A DNA stretch of 7,867 nucleotides from Anaerolineae bacterium (GTDB lineage Bacteria; Chloroflexota; Anaerolineae; Anaerolineales; UBA11858). This document shows positions 1-6,048 of the stretch, in pieces (within the stretch, counting starts at the first letter, position 1; each line of letters starts with the position of its first letter). Under the pieces are notes generated by a model. That model was given only the letters and a program-made list of their open reading frames with translations, was not told the origin of the DNA and searched no databases. The stretch lies in contig RFKO01000344.1 in the NCBI GenBank assembly GCA_003694235.1, positions 1 through 7,867 of the forward strand. The letters run 5' to 3'. A program made the position numbers and the translations under genes.

Positions 1-120
1 TATCGCTTCAAGCGCGGCTTTGGCGGTCGGCTGTGTCGCGCTGCCGGCCCCTGGGAGCGGGTGTACTCGCCGGCGGTGTATCGATTGTATCTCTGGTGGT
101 TGGGGCGAACTGGCGCCTAG
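1..120 (+). CDS. C-terminal end of a probable FemAB-type peptidoglycan bridge aminoacyltransferase (5' truncated)
   Basis: Frame 1 is open from the left edge and gives 39 residues before a TAG at 118-120. The peptide begins YRFKRGFGGR and continues with a tryptophan/tyrosine-rich tail (PWERVY, VYRLYLWWLGRTGA). An FK-x-GFGG motif followed by a 'W/Y..VYxPxxYRLY' tail is the usual C-terminus of FemA/FemB/FemX proteins, which add amino acids to the peptidoglycan stem peptide and have a GNAT-like fold. Only the last tenth or so of such a protein is visible, so substrate and exact subfamily cannot be judged. The gene is convergent with the diguanylate cyclase and their stop codons overlap in a single CTAG. 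A FemAB-like GNAT acetyltransferase of another pathway is the main alternative. Confidence 0.6.
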   Translation, partial: YRFKRGFGGRLCRAAGPWERVYSPAVYRLYLWWLGRTGA

Positions 121-1241
121 TCTGCGGTCATGTTTTCCCGCCAGGCCATCACCCGATTTCTGCCGGCAGCCTTGGCCTGATAAAGCGCCTGATCGGCGCG
201 CTGGATGGCTTCTTCGGCGCTCAGGCCGGCCTGGGGAGAGATGGTCAGCAGACCAATGCTTGCTGTCGGAGGAGGCTGGAAGCGGCGGATTTTTCGCACC
301 TGGGCAATCACTTTTTTGCGCAGCCGTTCGGCGGTCTTGTGGGCTTCGTCCTGGTTGCACTCCGGCATCAGGATGATGAATTCGTCCCCGCCGTAGCGGC
401 CTACAACGTCGCTTTGGCGCACGTTGTTGCTGAAGGCTTCGGCCATACTTTTGAGCACCTGATCGCCGGTGATGTGGCCGTAGCGGTCGTTGATCTCTTT
501 GAAGTGGTCGAGGTCGATCATCGCCAGCGAGAGGTCGAGGTTGTGGCGTCGGGCGCGGGCGATTTCCCGTCTTGTGATGTCGAAAAAATAGCGCCGGTTG
601 TACACGCTGGTCAGTGGGTCGGTGATGGCCAGTTTTTGCAGCTCCTCCTCGGCGCGTTTGCGCGCTTCGATCTCGCGTTGCAGTTTGGTCACCGTGCTGC
701 GGAGTTCGGCAGTGCGGGCGGCGACGCGCGCTTCCAGGTCGTCGTTCAGGATGGCGTTTTCAATGGCGACGGCGGCCTGGGCTGCGAAGTAGAGCAGCGG
801 TTGCAGGTCTTCGTCGTCGAACACCCCTTTGGCAGAGCGGTTTTCTACATATAGCGCTCCTAACAATTGGCCTTTGGTGATCAATGGAGCACACATCACC
901 GATTGAATTTTCAGGTCGAGCACACTTTCGGCACGCTGGAAACTTTCGTCGGCCAGCGCATCGGCGATCACCAGCGCTTTCCGCTCTTTGATGGCGCGCT
1001 CCAGAATGGTACGGCTGATCTGCGATTCGGGCCTGGCAATTTCTTCCCCCTGACGGTTCTGGCGGACGCGGAATTCCAGGTTGCCCTCCTCATCCAGCAG
1101 AATCAGATAGCCGTATTCGGCGTTCACAAATTCCAGCAGTTCTCCCATAGCATATTTCAGCAGTGGCGTCAGCGTGCGTGTTTCTGCCATCTGGCGGCTG
1201 ATCTCCAGCAGGCGTTCAAGCATTTCTCTGGTCATAGACAT
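117..1241 (-). CDS. GAF-domain diguanylate cyclase (GGDEF protein)
   Basis: A 374-residue soluble protein that should make cyclic di-GMP from two GTP. Residues about 8-165 form a GAF sensor domain (segments MCAPLITKGQLLGALYVEN and FAAQAAVAIENA are typical). Residues about 166-205 are a charged heptad-like coiled-coil linker. Residues about 206-370 are a GGDEF domain beginning ITDPLTSVYNRRYF. The signature GGDEF is exact at residues 284-288. An RxxD inhibitory site (R275, D278) lies exactly five residues before it, so product inhibition by c-di-GMP is expected. No EAL domain, transmembrane helix or phosphoreceiver is present, so the input is probably a small ligand or redox signal sensed by GAF. 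The start at 1241 is supported by a GGGAG about 8 bases upstream. A weak promoter candidate (TTGCAA at 1313-1318, 17-base gap, TACGCT at 1290-1295) lies upstream. It looks like a separate transcription unit from the cytochrome operon, because a hairpin lies between them. Confidence 0.95.
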   Translation of the reverse strand: MSMTREMLERLLEISRQMAETRTLTPLLKYAMGELLEFVNAEYGYLILLDEEGNLEFRVRQNRQGEEIARPESQISRTILERAIKERKALVIADALADESFQRAESVLDLKIQSVMCAPLITKGQLLGALYVENRSAKGVFDDEDLQPLLYFAAQAAVAIENAILNDDLEARVAARTAELRSTVTKLQREIEARKRAEEELQKLAITDPLTSVYNRRYFFDITRREIARARRHNLDLSLAMIDLDHFKEINDRYGHITGDQVLKSMAEAFSNNVRQSDVVGRYGGDEFIILMPECNQDEAHKTAERLRKKVIAQVRKIRRFQPPPTASIGLLTISPQAGLSAEEAIQRADQALYQAKAAGRNRVMAWRENMTAD

Positions 1242-1327
1242 AGCCGTTCTCCCGGCGATGAGGCCCTGGTTCGACTCTGAGCTACTCTAAGCGTACAGCA
1301 AAAGTGATTGAATTGCAAGCAAATAGG

Positions 1328-1359
1328 ATGGGGCCGGCACACTAAATGGCCGGCCCCAT
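1328..1359 (-). terminator. Hairpin, probable terminator of the cytochrome/YeeE operon
   Basis: Perfect 11-bp inverted repeat, arms 1328-1338 (ATGGGGCCGGC) and 1349-1359, with a 10-base loop. It lies 41 bases past the stop codon of the YeeE-rhodanese gene. Read on the minus strand, the stem is followed by CCTATTTGCTTGC, which is T-rich but not a clean U-tract, so termination may be partial or factor-assisted. On the plus strand no T-run follows. Confidence 0.6.
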
Positions 1360-1399
1360 TGAGGTGATCAGGGAAAGAAGATTGGATGCGGATGTTTAG

Positions 1400-2632
1400 T
1401 TATCCGCAGCCGCCGGTGGTGGGGCCTTTCTTGCGCTCCAGTTTGATCTTGGGTTCGTATTCCAGTTCCCATTCGTGGGGGAAGGGGTTGGCCGCTTCCC
1501 AGCGGTCGCCGCGCGCCGCGGCGAAGGTGTAGGCCAGTTGCTCGTCGGCGGTCTGTCCCGCGGGCTGGATGCCCTCCTCCTCCGCGGCGAAGATCGAGAG
1601 CCAGTTGTTCACCCCGCCCTCCAGCACATACACGTTGGGCACGCTCTCGGCCTGCATGATCTTCCAGGCCTCGGTCGCGGCGGTCTCGTCGTTGCTCATC
1701 AGCACGATGACGGTCTGGCCGATGTTGGGGTCGAGCAGCAGTTCCCTGGCGACGGCGGGCAGGTCTTCCATCGGTGTGCGCCGCGCGCCGTGGAGGTGGA
1801 ACAGGTTGTAATCGGCTTCAGAGCGGACATCGAGCATCACCACGCTGAGGGTGTCGTCGGCGATGCTGGCCAGCAACTCGCCGGGGTGGATGTAAATCTC
1901 GCGGTTGGCGATCAGCGGCTCTTTCTCCGGGGCCAGGCGCGCCCACTTTTCGGCCGGCGTCGGGTCACCCATCACCAGTACGACCAGGGTGAGCGCCAGC
2001 GGAGCGAACCAGGCGATGCGGCGGAAGAGCGAATCCGGCGTTTCCTGTTTGGTGACGAACTTTTGCAGCTGTTCCATCATCACGAAGAACACCAGCGCCA
2101 TCAGCGCGACGATCAGCATGGCCGCGCCGGTGGAGATGTGGAACAGGTCCATCAGCGTGACGCGCCCGTAGTAACTGCCGTAGTAGAAGTTGCTGAAGAG
2201 CGGTTCGGTCTCGCCGAACAGCGCTGCGCCCACCAGGCCGCCGAGCACGAACAGCATGGCGTCGATTTTCAGCGTGGCCGCGCCGACGATGGACGTGCCG
2301 GGGCAGAACCCGCCCAGGATGAAGCCCACGCCCATGATCAGCCCGCCGACGATGCCGGGCCACAGATAGGTGGGCGGAACCCAGATCAGGTTGTAATCCA
2401 GCAGGTTGAGACGCACGGCCAGGAATAGCAGCCCCATCGCCACCACGATGGCGGTGAAGAACACCTTGACCACGCGCGACTCGCGGAAGTAGAACTGCCC
2501 GGCCAGGATGGTTGAGCGGTTGAAGCCGGACATCTCCAGCGCGTAGCCAAATCCAAAGCCGATCAGGAGAAAGATCAGGTATGTGCCGGGTTTGCCCAGC
2601 AAACCGAGGAGATCAAGCGGGAAGGGAGCCAT
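1400..2632 (-). CDS. YeeE/YedE-family sulfur transporter half fused to a rhodanese-like domain
   Basis: A 410-residue protein. Residues 1-222 hold about six hydrophobic helices with the YeeE/YedE (sulfur transport) signature GGFCPGTSIVG, cysteine C110. In characterised YeeE/TsuA proteins conserved cysteines relay thiosulfate through the membrane. Residues about 243-345 are a rhodanese-like fold (MLDVRSEADYN, FHLHGARRTP, VYVLEGGVNNW). Where rhodaneses have the catalytic cysteine loop, this protein reads VIVLMSNDETAA, with Met312/Ser313 and no cysteine, so classical sulfurtransferase activity is unlikely. The only other cysteine is C409, penultimate in a flexible tail ending TTGGCG, which could act as a mobile sulfur acceptor (inference). 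The start is decided by a perfect AGGAGG five bases before the ATG; this site lies over the stop codon of the preceding YeeE gene, so translation is probably coupled. With the upstream half it likely makes one transporter. Which face of the membrane the rhodanese domain is on cannot be decided here. Confidence 0.88.
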   Translation of the reverse strand: MAPFPLDLLGLLGKPGTYLIFLLIGFGFGYALEMSGFNRSTILAGQFYFRESRVVKVFFTAIVVAMGLLFLAVRLNLLDYNLIWVPPTYLWPGIVGGLIMGVGFILGGFCPGTSIVGAATLKIDAMLFVLGGLVGAALFGETEPLFSNFYYGSYYGRVTLMDLFHISTGAAMLIVALMALVFFVMMEQLQKFVTKQETPDSLFRRIAWFAPLALTLVVLVMGDPTPAEKWARLAPEKEPLIANREIYIHPGELLASIADDTLSVVMLDVRSEADYNLFHLHGARRTPMEDLPAVARELLLDPNIGQTVIVLMSNDETAATEAWKIMQAESVPNVYVLEGGVNNWLSIFAAEEEGIQPAGQTADEQLAYTFAAARGDRWEAANPFPHEWELEYEPKIKLERKKGPTTGGCG

Positions 2633-2641
2633 GACGTCCTC

Positions 2642-3196
2642 CTACAGCCACAGTTTGCGTACGAAGTAAGCCAGCGCCCAGGCGCCGCCGAAGATGGCGA
2701 ACACCACGGCCCAACTGCCGGCGGAGAGCGTCGCCCCGCCGCTTAACCCCTGGCCAGAGGTGCAGCCGCGCGCCATGCGGGCGCCATACACGAAGAACAC
2801 CCCGCCCAGGAAGGCCATGATCAGCCGGGTGCGGTTGGAGATGTTGGGGCCTTTGAAAATCTCGGGTTTGAAGCGTCCGTGGATCAGGCCGGAGACCAGA
2901 CCGCCCAAAATCGAACCCAACGTGATCATCGGCAGGGTGGCGTCCAGCGGGTTGGTCTCGCCACCGCCCCAGTGCAGGAAGTCGGGCACGCGATCAACGT
3001 GCTGCGGGGCGACCAGGTCGATCAGAAAGACGGCGAAACGCCCGACCGTGCCGGAAGCCCCCAGACCGCTGCCGGTGATGAACAGCGAGGCGAACAGCAC
3101 CAGCCCCATCACGATGCCGCCCAGGTAGGGGTCGGCGTAGGGCTTTTCCGGTCGCCGGAAGATTTTTTGCCAGAAAGTGGTTTTTTCTGCGTTCAT
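2642..3196 (-). CDS. YeeE/YedE-family sulfur transporter half (first of a pair)
   Basis: An inner-membrane protein of 184 residues from the preferred start. Helices are visible at about 24-43, 52-63, 88-106, 123-139 and 160-178. Two motifs mark the YeeE/YedE family: GSGLGASG (42-49) and ARGCTSGQGLSGG (142-154) with the single cysteine C145. Full-length YeeE/TsuA proteins, which import thiosulfate, are roughly twice this size. This gene and the next each carry one cysteine-containing repeat, so they probably pair as two halves of one channel. The open frame extends 13 codons upstream to 3235, but those codons lie inside a palindrome. The ATG at 3196 has a GGAG nine bases before it and a more natural N-terminus (MNAEKTTFWQ), so it is chosen. 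It follows the cytochrome b/c gene and is separated from the next gene by about 9 bases, so all are one operon. Confidence 0.88.
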   Translation of the reverse strand: MNAEKTTFWQKIFRRPEKPYADPYLGGIVMGLVLFASLFITGSGLGASGTVGRFAVFLIDLVAPQHVDRVPDFLHWGGGETNPLDATLPMITLGSILGGLVSGLIHGRFKPEIFKGPNISNRTRLIMAFLGGVFFVYGARMARGCTSGQGLSGGATLSAGSWAVVFAIFGGAWALAYFVRKLWL

Positions 3197-3215
3197 TGCG
3201 TGTACTCCAGTTTTC

Positions 3216-3252
3216 TCAGACTTCCGAAGTCTCAACGACTTCGGAAGTCTGA
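3216..3252. repeat. Perfect 16-bp inverted repeat in the cytochrome-YeeE gap
   Basis: Arms 3216-3231 (TCAGACTTCCGAAGTC) and 3237-3252 are exact reverse complements around a 5-base loop. Each arm also contains a 13-base odd palindrome (GACTTCCGAAGTC type), so the element is a pair of nested palindromes. It fills most of the 70-base gap between the cytochrome b/c stop (3267) and the YeeE start (3196). No T-run follows on either strand, so it is not a standard terminator. It could be an mRNA-stabilising or processing hairpin, a protein site, or a copy of a dispersed REP-like element (inference). Confidence 0.85.
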
Positions 3253-3266
3253 AGGTCAGCGGTTGT

Positions 3267-5963
3267 TTACAGTTCTACCTCCTCCCAGCCGTCGATCATG
3301 GCCTGGATGGCGCTGAAGACGGTCGGGCCGGCGGTGGTGGTCAGGTAGACGTGGGCGACGATGAAGGTGCCCAGCAGCCAGGCGATCAGGCTGTGGAAGG
3401 GCGCCAGCCAGGGCAGGCCGCCCAGCGCTTCAGCCACGGAGGTCCATCGCTGCGCGCCCCACATCAGCGCGCCGGTGATCACCTGCAACGGCAGCAGCAC
3501 GTTGAGCAGGCCGAAGTAGGTGATCTGCTGCAGGGGGTTGAACTTGCGCTGCGGCGTTTTCTCGAAGGGGTGCGGCTCGCCGCGGAAGATGCCACCCAGG
3601 TAGTATCGCGCCTGCACGATGGCCTGATCGAAGAAGCCGCGCGGCCGGGGGATGTACCCCTTGATCTCGCCGCTGGCCAGGTGGTAGAACAATGCCAGGG
3701 CGGCGTTGAGCACCATGATGGCGGCCAGCACGTTGTGCACCAGCACCATGTTGCGGAAACTGAAGGCGCCGAACAGGTCGGGGCGGTGGATCACCAGGCC
3801 GGTGAGCAGCAGGAAGACGATGGCCACCACCTGCAGCCAGTGCCACAGGCGCTCGTAGGCGCTGTACATGTACACTTTCTGCGTTTCGCCGTGGTGGGCT
3901 GTCTGTTTGCGGCTGGCCAGGTAGCGCAGGGTGCTGTGAGCCAGGATGGCCAGCAGTGTGCCGAGGAAGATCAGCGCGCCCAACCAGTCCAGCCAGGCGA
4001 GGCGGCTGTGGCCAAAGACGTACAGCCCCTCGGCCTGCAAGTTAGGGGTGTAAACCAGCGCGCCGTCCGCGTTGATGTGCAGATTGCCCTGGTATTCGAC
4101 ATTGCTGGGGGCGAATTCGGGCTGCACGCCGGCGGGAGCATAGGGGGCAGTCTCGATGGAGGCACTCAAACGGGAGTTGGCGCCGTGGCAGGCGGTGCAC
4201 TCGCGGACCGCCCACTGGCCCTCCGTCACGTTGTGATTGATGCTGTAGGGTTGCACGCGCCCCTCGATGTGGACGTTCGCCAGGCCGAGTGCTTCCAGCC
4301 TTGCGGCGATGACCTGCTGTTTGGCCTCGCTATCCAGGCGTAGTTCGTTTTCGTCCAGCGCGTTATCGCCGTTGTTGTCGAAGGCGGCGAGCACCTCGGG
4401 GGCGTAGGATTCGCCCTCGAACCAGGCGGCGTCCAGGTCGGCCAGACGCACCGGGCGGGTATTGCCGTTGGCGTCCTGGTACACCCAGTACCAGGTGGTG
4501 ATCAGGTTATAGGGCGCCAGCAGCGTGTCGCCGTCTATGTTTTGGCGCGGCAACAGCACCGGCTGGAAACCGGTCACCAGCGTGGTGACGGTGTCCACGT
4601 CGCCGCGGCCGCCGGCGATGCCGCGATAGACTTTCAGCGGTTGCCCGTCAGCGGTCAGCGCCGTCCAGTCATAGGCTTCGATGGCCGGGGCGTACATCTG
4701 CGGGATGTGACAGGATTCGCAGGCCACCTCGTCCATGTGCCGCTCCAGGTAGGGCAGCCAGCCGGCGTGGCTGGTGGCGGCGTCGTGGCAGGATTCGCAG
4801 CGCCGCATCGTGCCTTTGAGTTCGGGCGCCAGGTTGTACTGCGCGCTCTGCCCGCGGGCGAAGTTGTGGTCAGGGCGCAGCAGATACTCTCCGGTGTCCA
4901 GGCGGCGGGGGTCGAAGAGCAGGTGCGAGGGCTGGTTTCCCCGCACGGCGTAGGCCGGGTTGTTGAGCGAGAAGTGGCAGTCGGTGCAGGCCAGTTGCCG
5001 CTCGGCGTGGATGTCCCAGGAGCGCGCCAGATCGTCTTTGCCCTGGATGTTCATCCCGGATTCGGCGATCTTCTGCGGGGAGATCACCTGGCCGGTGGTG
5101 GCCGTTTGGGGGTTGTGCAGGGAGAGATCGGAAATCACCAGCGCGTCGTTGTGGGTATCCACCACGCCGTGGCACAGACCGCAGTTTTCATTGGTGGGGT
5201 CCTGCACGAAGATGTAGTCTTTTTGCAGTTGACCGTTCTCGTCGAAGGCGGCGGGGTTCCACACCAGTTCTTCCCCATGTTGCTGCACCACGCCGGTGCT
5301 GAGCAGGGTGGCGGTGTTCGCCCAGGCGAAGTCGCCGTTTTGGATGGCTGCGGTGCGAGCCTCGTTGTCGGGGTTGGCGGTGTGGCACAGGAAGCAGTTC
5401 ATCTCGATCGTGCCGGACTGCTGCCAGTCCCAGGCCTGCGTCGAGCCATCCGGGTTGAGGATGGCGGTCTCCGGGTTGGCGGCGTCCGGGGGCAGTGCCT
5501 CCAGCGCCGAGCCATCCCGCGCGGTCGCGGCCGGCCCGCCGCCGACGTGGCGCAGGCCGACGGTCATCAGCCATTCGGGCGTGCCCAGGTCAAGGCGTTC
5601 ATCGCCCGGCTGGGAAAGATAACGATAGGTCAGCGGGTCCCACTTGCCGAAAGCGCCGGGGCTGGCGTCCAGGCCCGTGCCGGGCTGGTAGTCGCTCAGG
5701 CCGAGGTCGGTGTGAAAACTGTGGGAGGCGATGAAGTCGGTGTCGTGGCACTGTCCGCAGGTCTGCATGGTGGAAAGCGGCGCGCCGCTTTGGAGCACGT
5801 TCTGCCCGTTGATGTCCAGCAGGGCGAAAGCGGGGTGCAGGCGGCTACCGGGCTGGGACTGCGGCTGCGCCGCGTGCCGCGCCCGCGCCAGGCCCACGCC
5901 GAGCGCCGCGCTGGCGATCATCAGAATGAGGGCGATGAGGAGGGGTTTTCGCTTGCGTTGCAT
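3267..5963 (-). CDS. Seven-haem cytochrome c fused to a cytochrome b561/HydC-like membrane domain (candidate quinol dehydrogenase)
   Basis: An 898-residue fusion. Residues 1-30 are a basic, hydrophobic signal peptide or anchor. Residues about 40-640 are extracytoplasmic with seven CXXCH haem c motifs at 69, 190, 261, 326, 389, 415 and 589. An EF-hand-like calcium loop lies at 529-540. A transmembrane helix (about 658-678) leads to a four-helix cytochrome b domain (about 697-895) with candidate haem ligands H708, H743, H761, H857 and H871. It ends in MIDGWEEVEL, typical of HydC/FdnI-type b subunits. The architecture resembles Geobacter CbcL, an inner-membrane quinol-oxidising b/c cytochrome with more c-haems; direct homology of the c-haem part is not claimed. 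The likely role is to move electrons between the quinone pool and the octahaem partner encoded just upstream. The open frame reaches 5987, but AGGAGA sits about 6 bases before the ATG at 5963 and no good site precedes 5987. A chain of extracellular electron transfer is the main alternative role. Confidence 0.9.
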   Translation of the reverse strand: MQRKRKPLLIALILMIASAALGVGLARARHAAQPQSQPGSRLHPAFALLDINGQNVLQSGAPLSTMQTCGQCHDTDFIASHSFHTDLGLSDYQPGTGLDASPGAFGKWDPLTYRYLSQPGDERLDLGTPEWLMTVGLRHVGGGPAATARDGSALEALPPDAANPETAILNPDGSTQAWDWQQSGTIEMNCFLCHTANPDNEARTAAIQNGDFAWANTATLLSTGVVQQHGEELVWNPAAFDENGQLQKDYIFVQDPTNENCGLCHGVVDTHNDALVISDLSLHNPQTATTGQVISPQKIAESGMNIQGKDDLARSWDIHAERQLACTDCHFSLNNPAYAVRGNQPSHLLFDPRRLDTGEYLLRPDHNFARGQSAQYNLAPELKGTMRRCESCHDAATSHAGWLPYLERHMDEVACESCHIPQMYAPAIEAYDWTALTADGQPLKVYRGIAGGRGDVDTVTTLVTGFQPVLLPRQNIDGDTLLAPYNLITTWYWVYQDANGNTRPVRLADLDAAWFEGESYAPEVLAAFDNNGDNALDENELRLDSEAKQQVIAARLEALGLANVHIEGRVQPYSINHNVTEGQWAVRECTACHGANSRLSASIETAPYAPAGVQPEFAPSNVEYQGNLHINADGALVYTPNLQAEGLYVFGHSRLAWLDWLGALIFLGTLLAILAHSTLRYLASRKQTAHHGETQKVYMYSAYERLWHWLQVVAIVFLLLTGLVIHRPDLFGAFSFRNMVLVHNVLAAIMVLNAALALFYHLASGEIKGYIPRPRGFFDQAIVQARYYLGGIFRGEPHPFEKTPQRKFNPLQQITYFGLLNVLLPLQVITGALMWGAQRWTSVAEALGGLPWLAPFHSLIAWLLGTFIVAHVYLTTTAGPTVFSAIQAMIDGWEEVEL

Positions 5964-6000
5964 ACATTCTCCTGTTTCAGTCATCATTGGTTTTGGGGCT

Positions 6001-6048
6001 GTGGCCGAGAGCGGCCACTGTAGCCGAGATCGCCGATCTCGGCTACAG
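6001..6048. repeat. Two adjacent palindromes after the octahaem gene
   Basis: The main element is a perfect inverted repeat with 15-bp arms, 6018-6032 (CTGTAGCCGAGATCG) and 6034-6048, around a single central base. It abuts the stop codon of the octahaem gene. Beside it is a smaller hairpin, arms 6001-6007 (GTGGCCG) and 6012-6018, with loop AGAG. The two begin with near-identical 12-base units (CTGTGGCCGAGA at 5999 and CTGTAGCCGAGA at 6018, 11 of 12 matching), suggesting partial duplication. No U-tract follows on the minus strand, so read-through to the cytochrome b/c gene is expected, perhaps with differential mRNA stability. Confidence 0.85.

Noticed and set aside
33..854. Plus-strand open frame of 273 codons opposite the diguanylate cyclase
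   Set aside because: It is antisense to an intact GAF-GGDEF gene. The only credible plus-strand coding here is the short frame ending at 120.
1400..1420. C-terminal GGCG tail as evidence of DsrC/TusE homology
   Set aside because: Only the penultimate cysteine is shared. The preceding domain is rhodanese-like, so any similarity is of function at most.
3177..4343. Plus-strand open frame of 388 codons opposite the cytochrome b region
   Set aside because: Its composition is low-complexity Gln/Gly/Val/His with no motif, and it is antisense to the cytochrome b domain, whose helices and histidines are clear.
4542..6023. Long plus-strand open frame of 493 codons opposite the cytochrome b/c fusion
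   Set aside because: It is antisense to a gene with seven haem motifs and a recognisable membrane domain. Its Gly/Val/Ala/Arg-rich translation resembles no protein and reflects high GC in the codons of the real gene.
6018..6048. Palindrome as a rho-independent terminator
   Set aside because: On the minus strand it is followed by TGGCCGCTCTCGG rather than a U-tract, and the next gene has no clear promoter of its own, so read-through is more likely.
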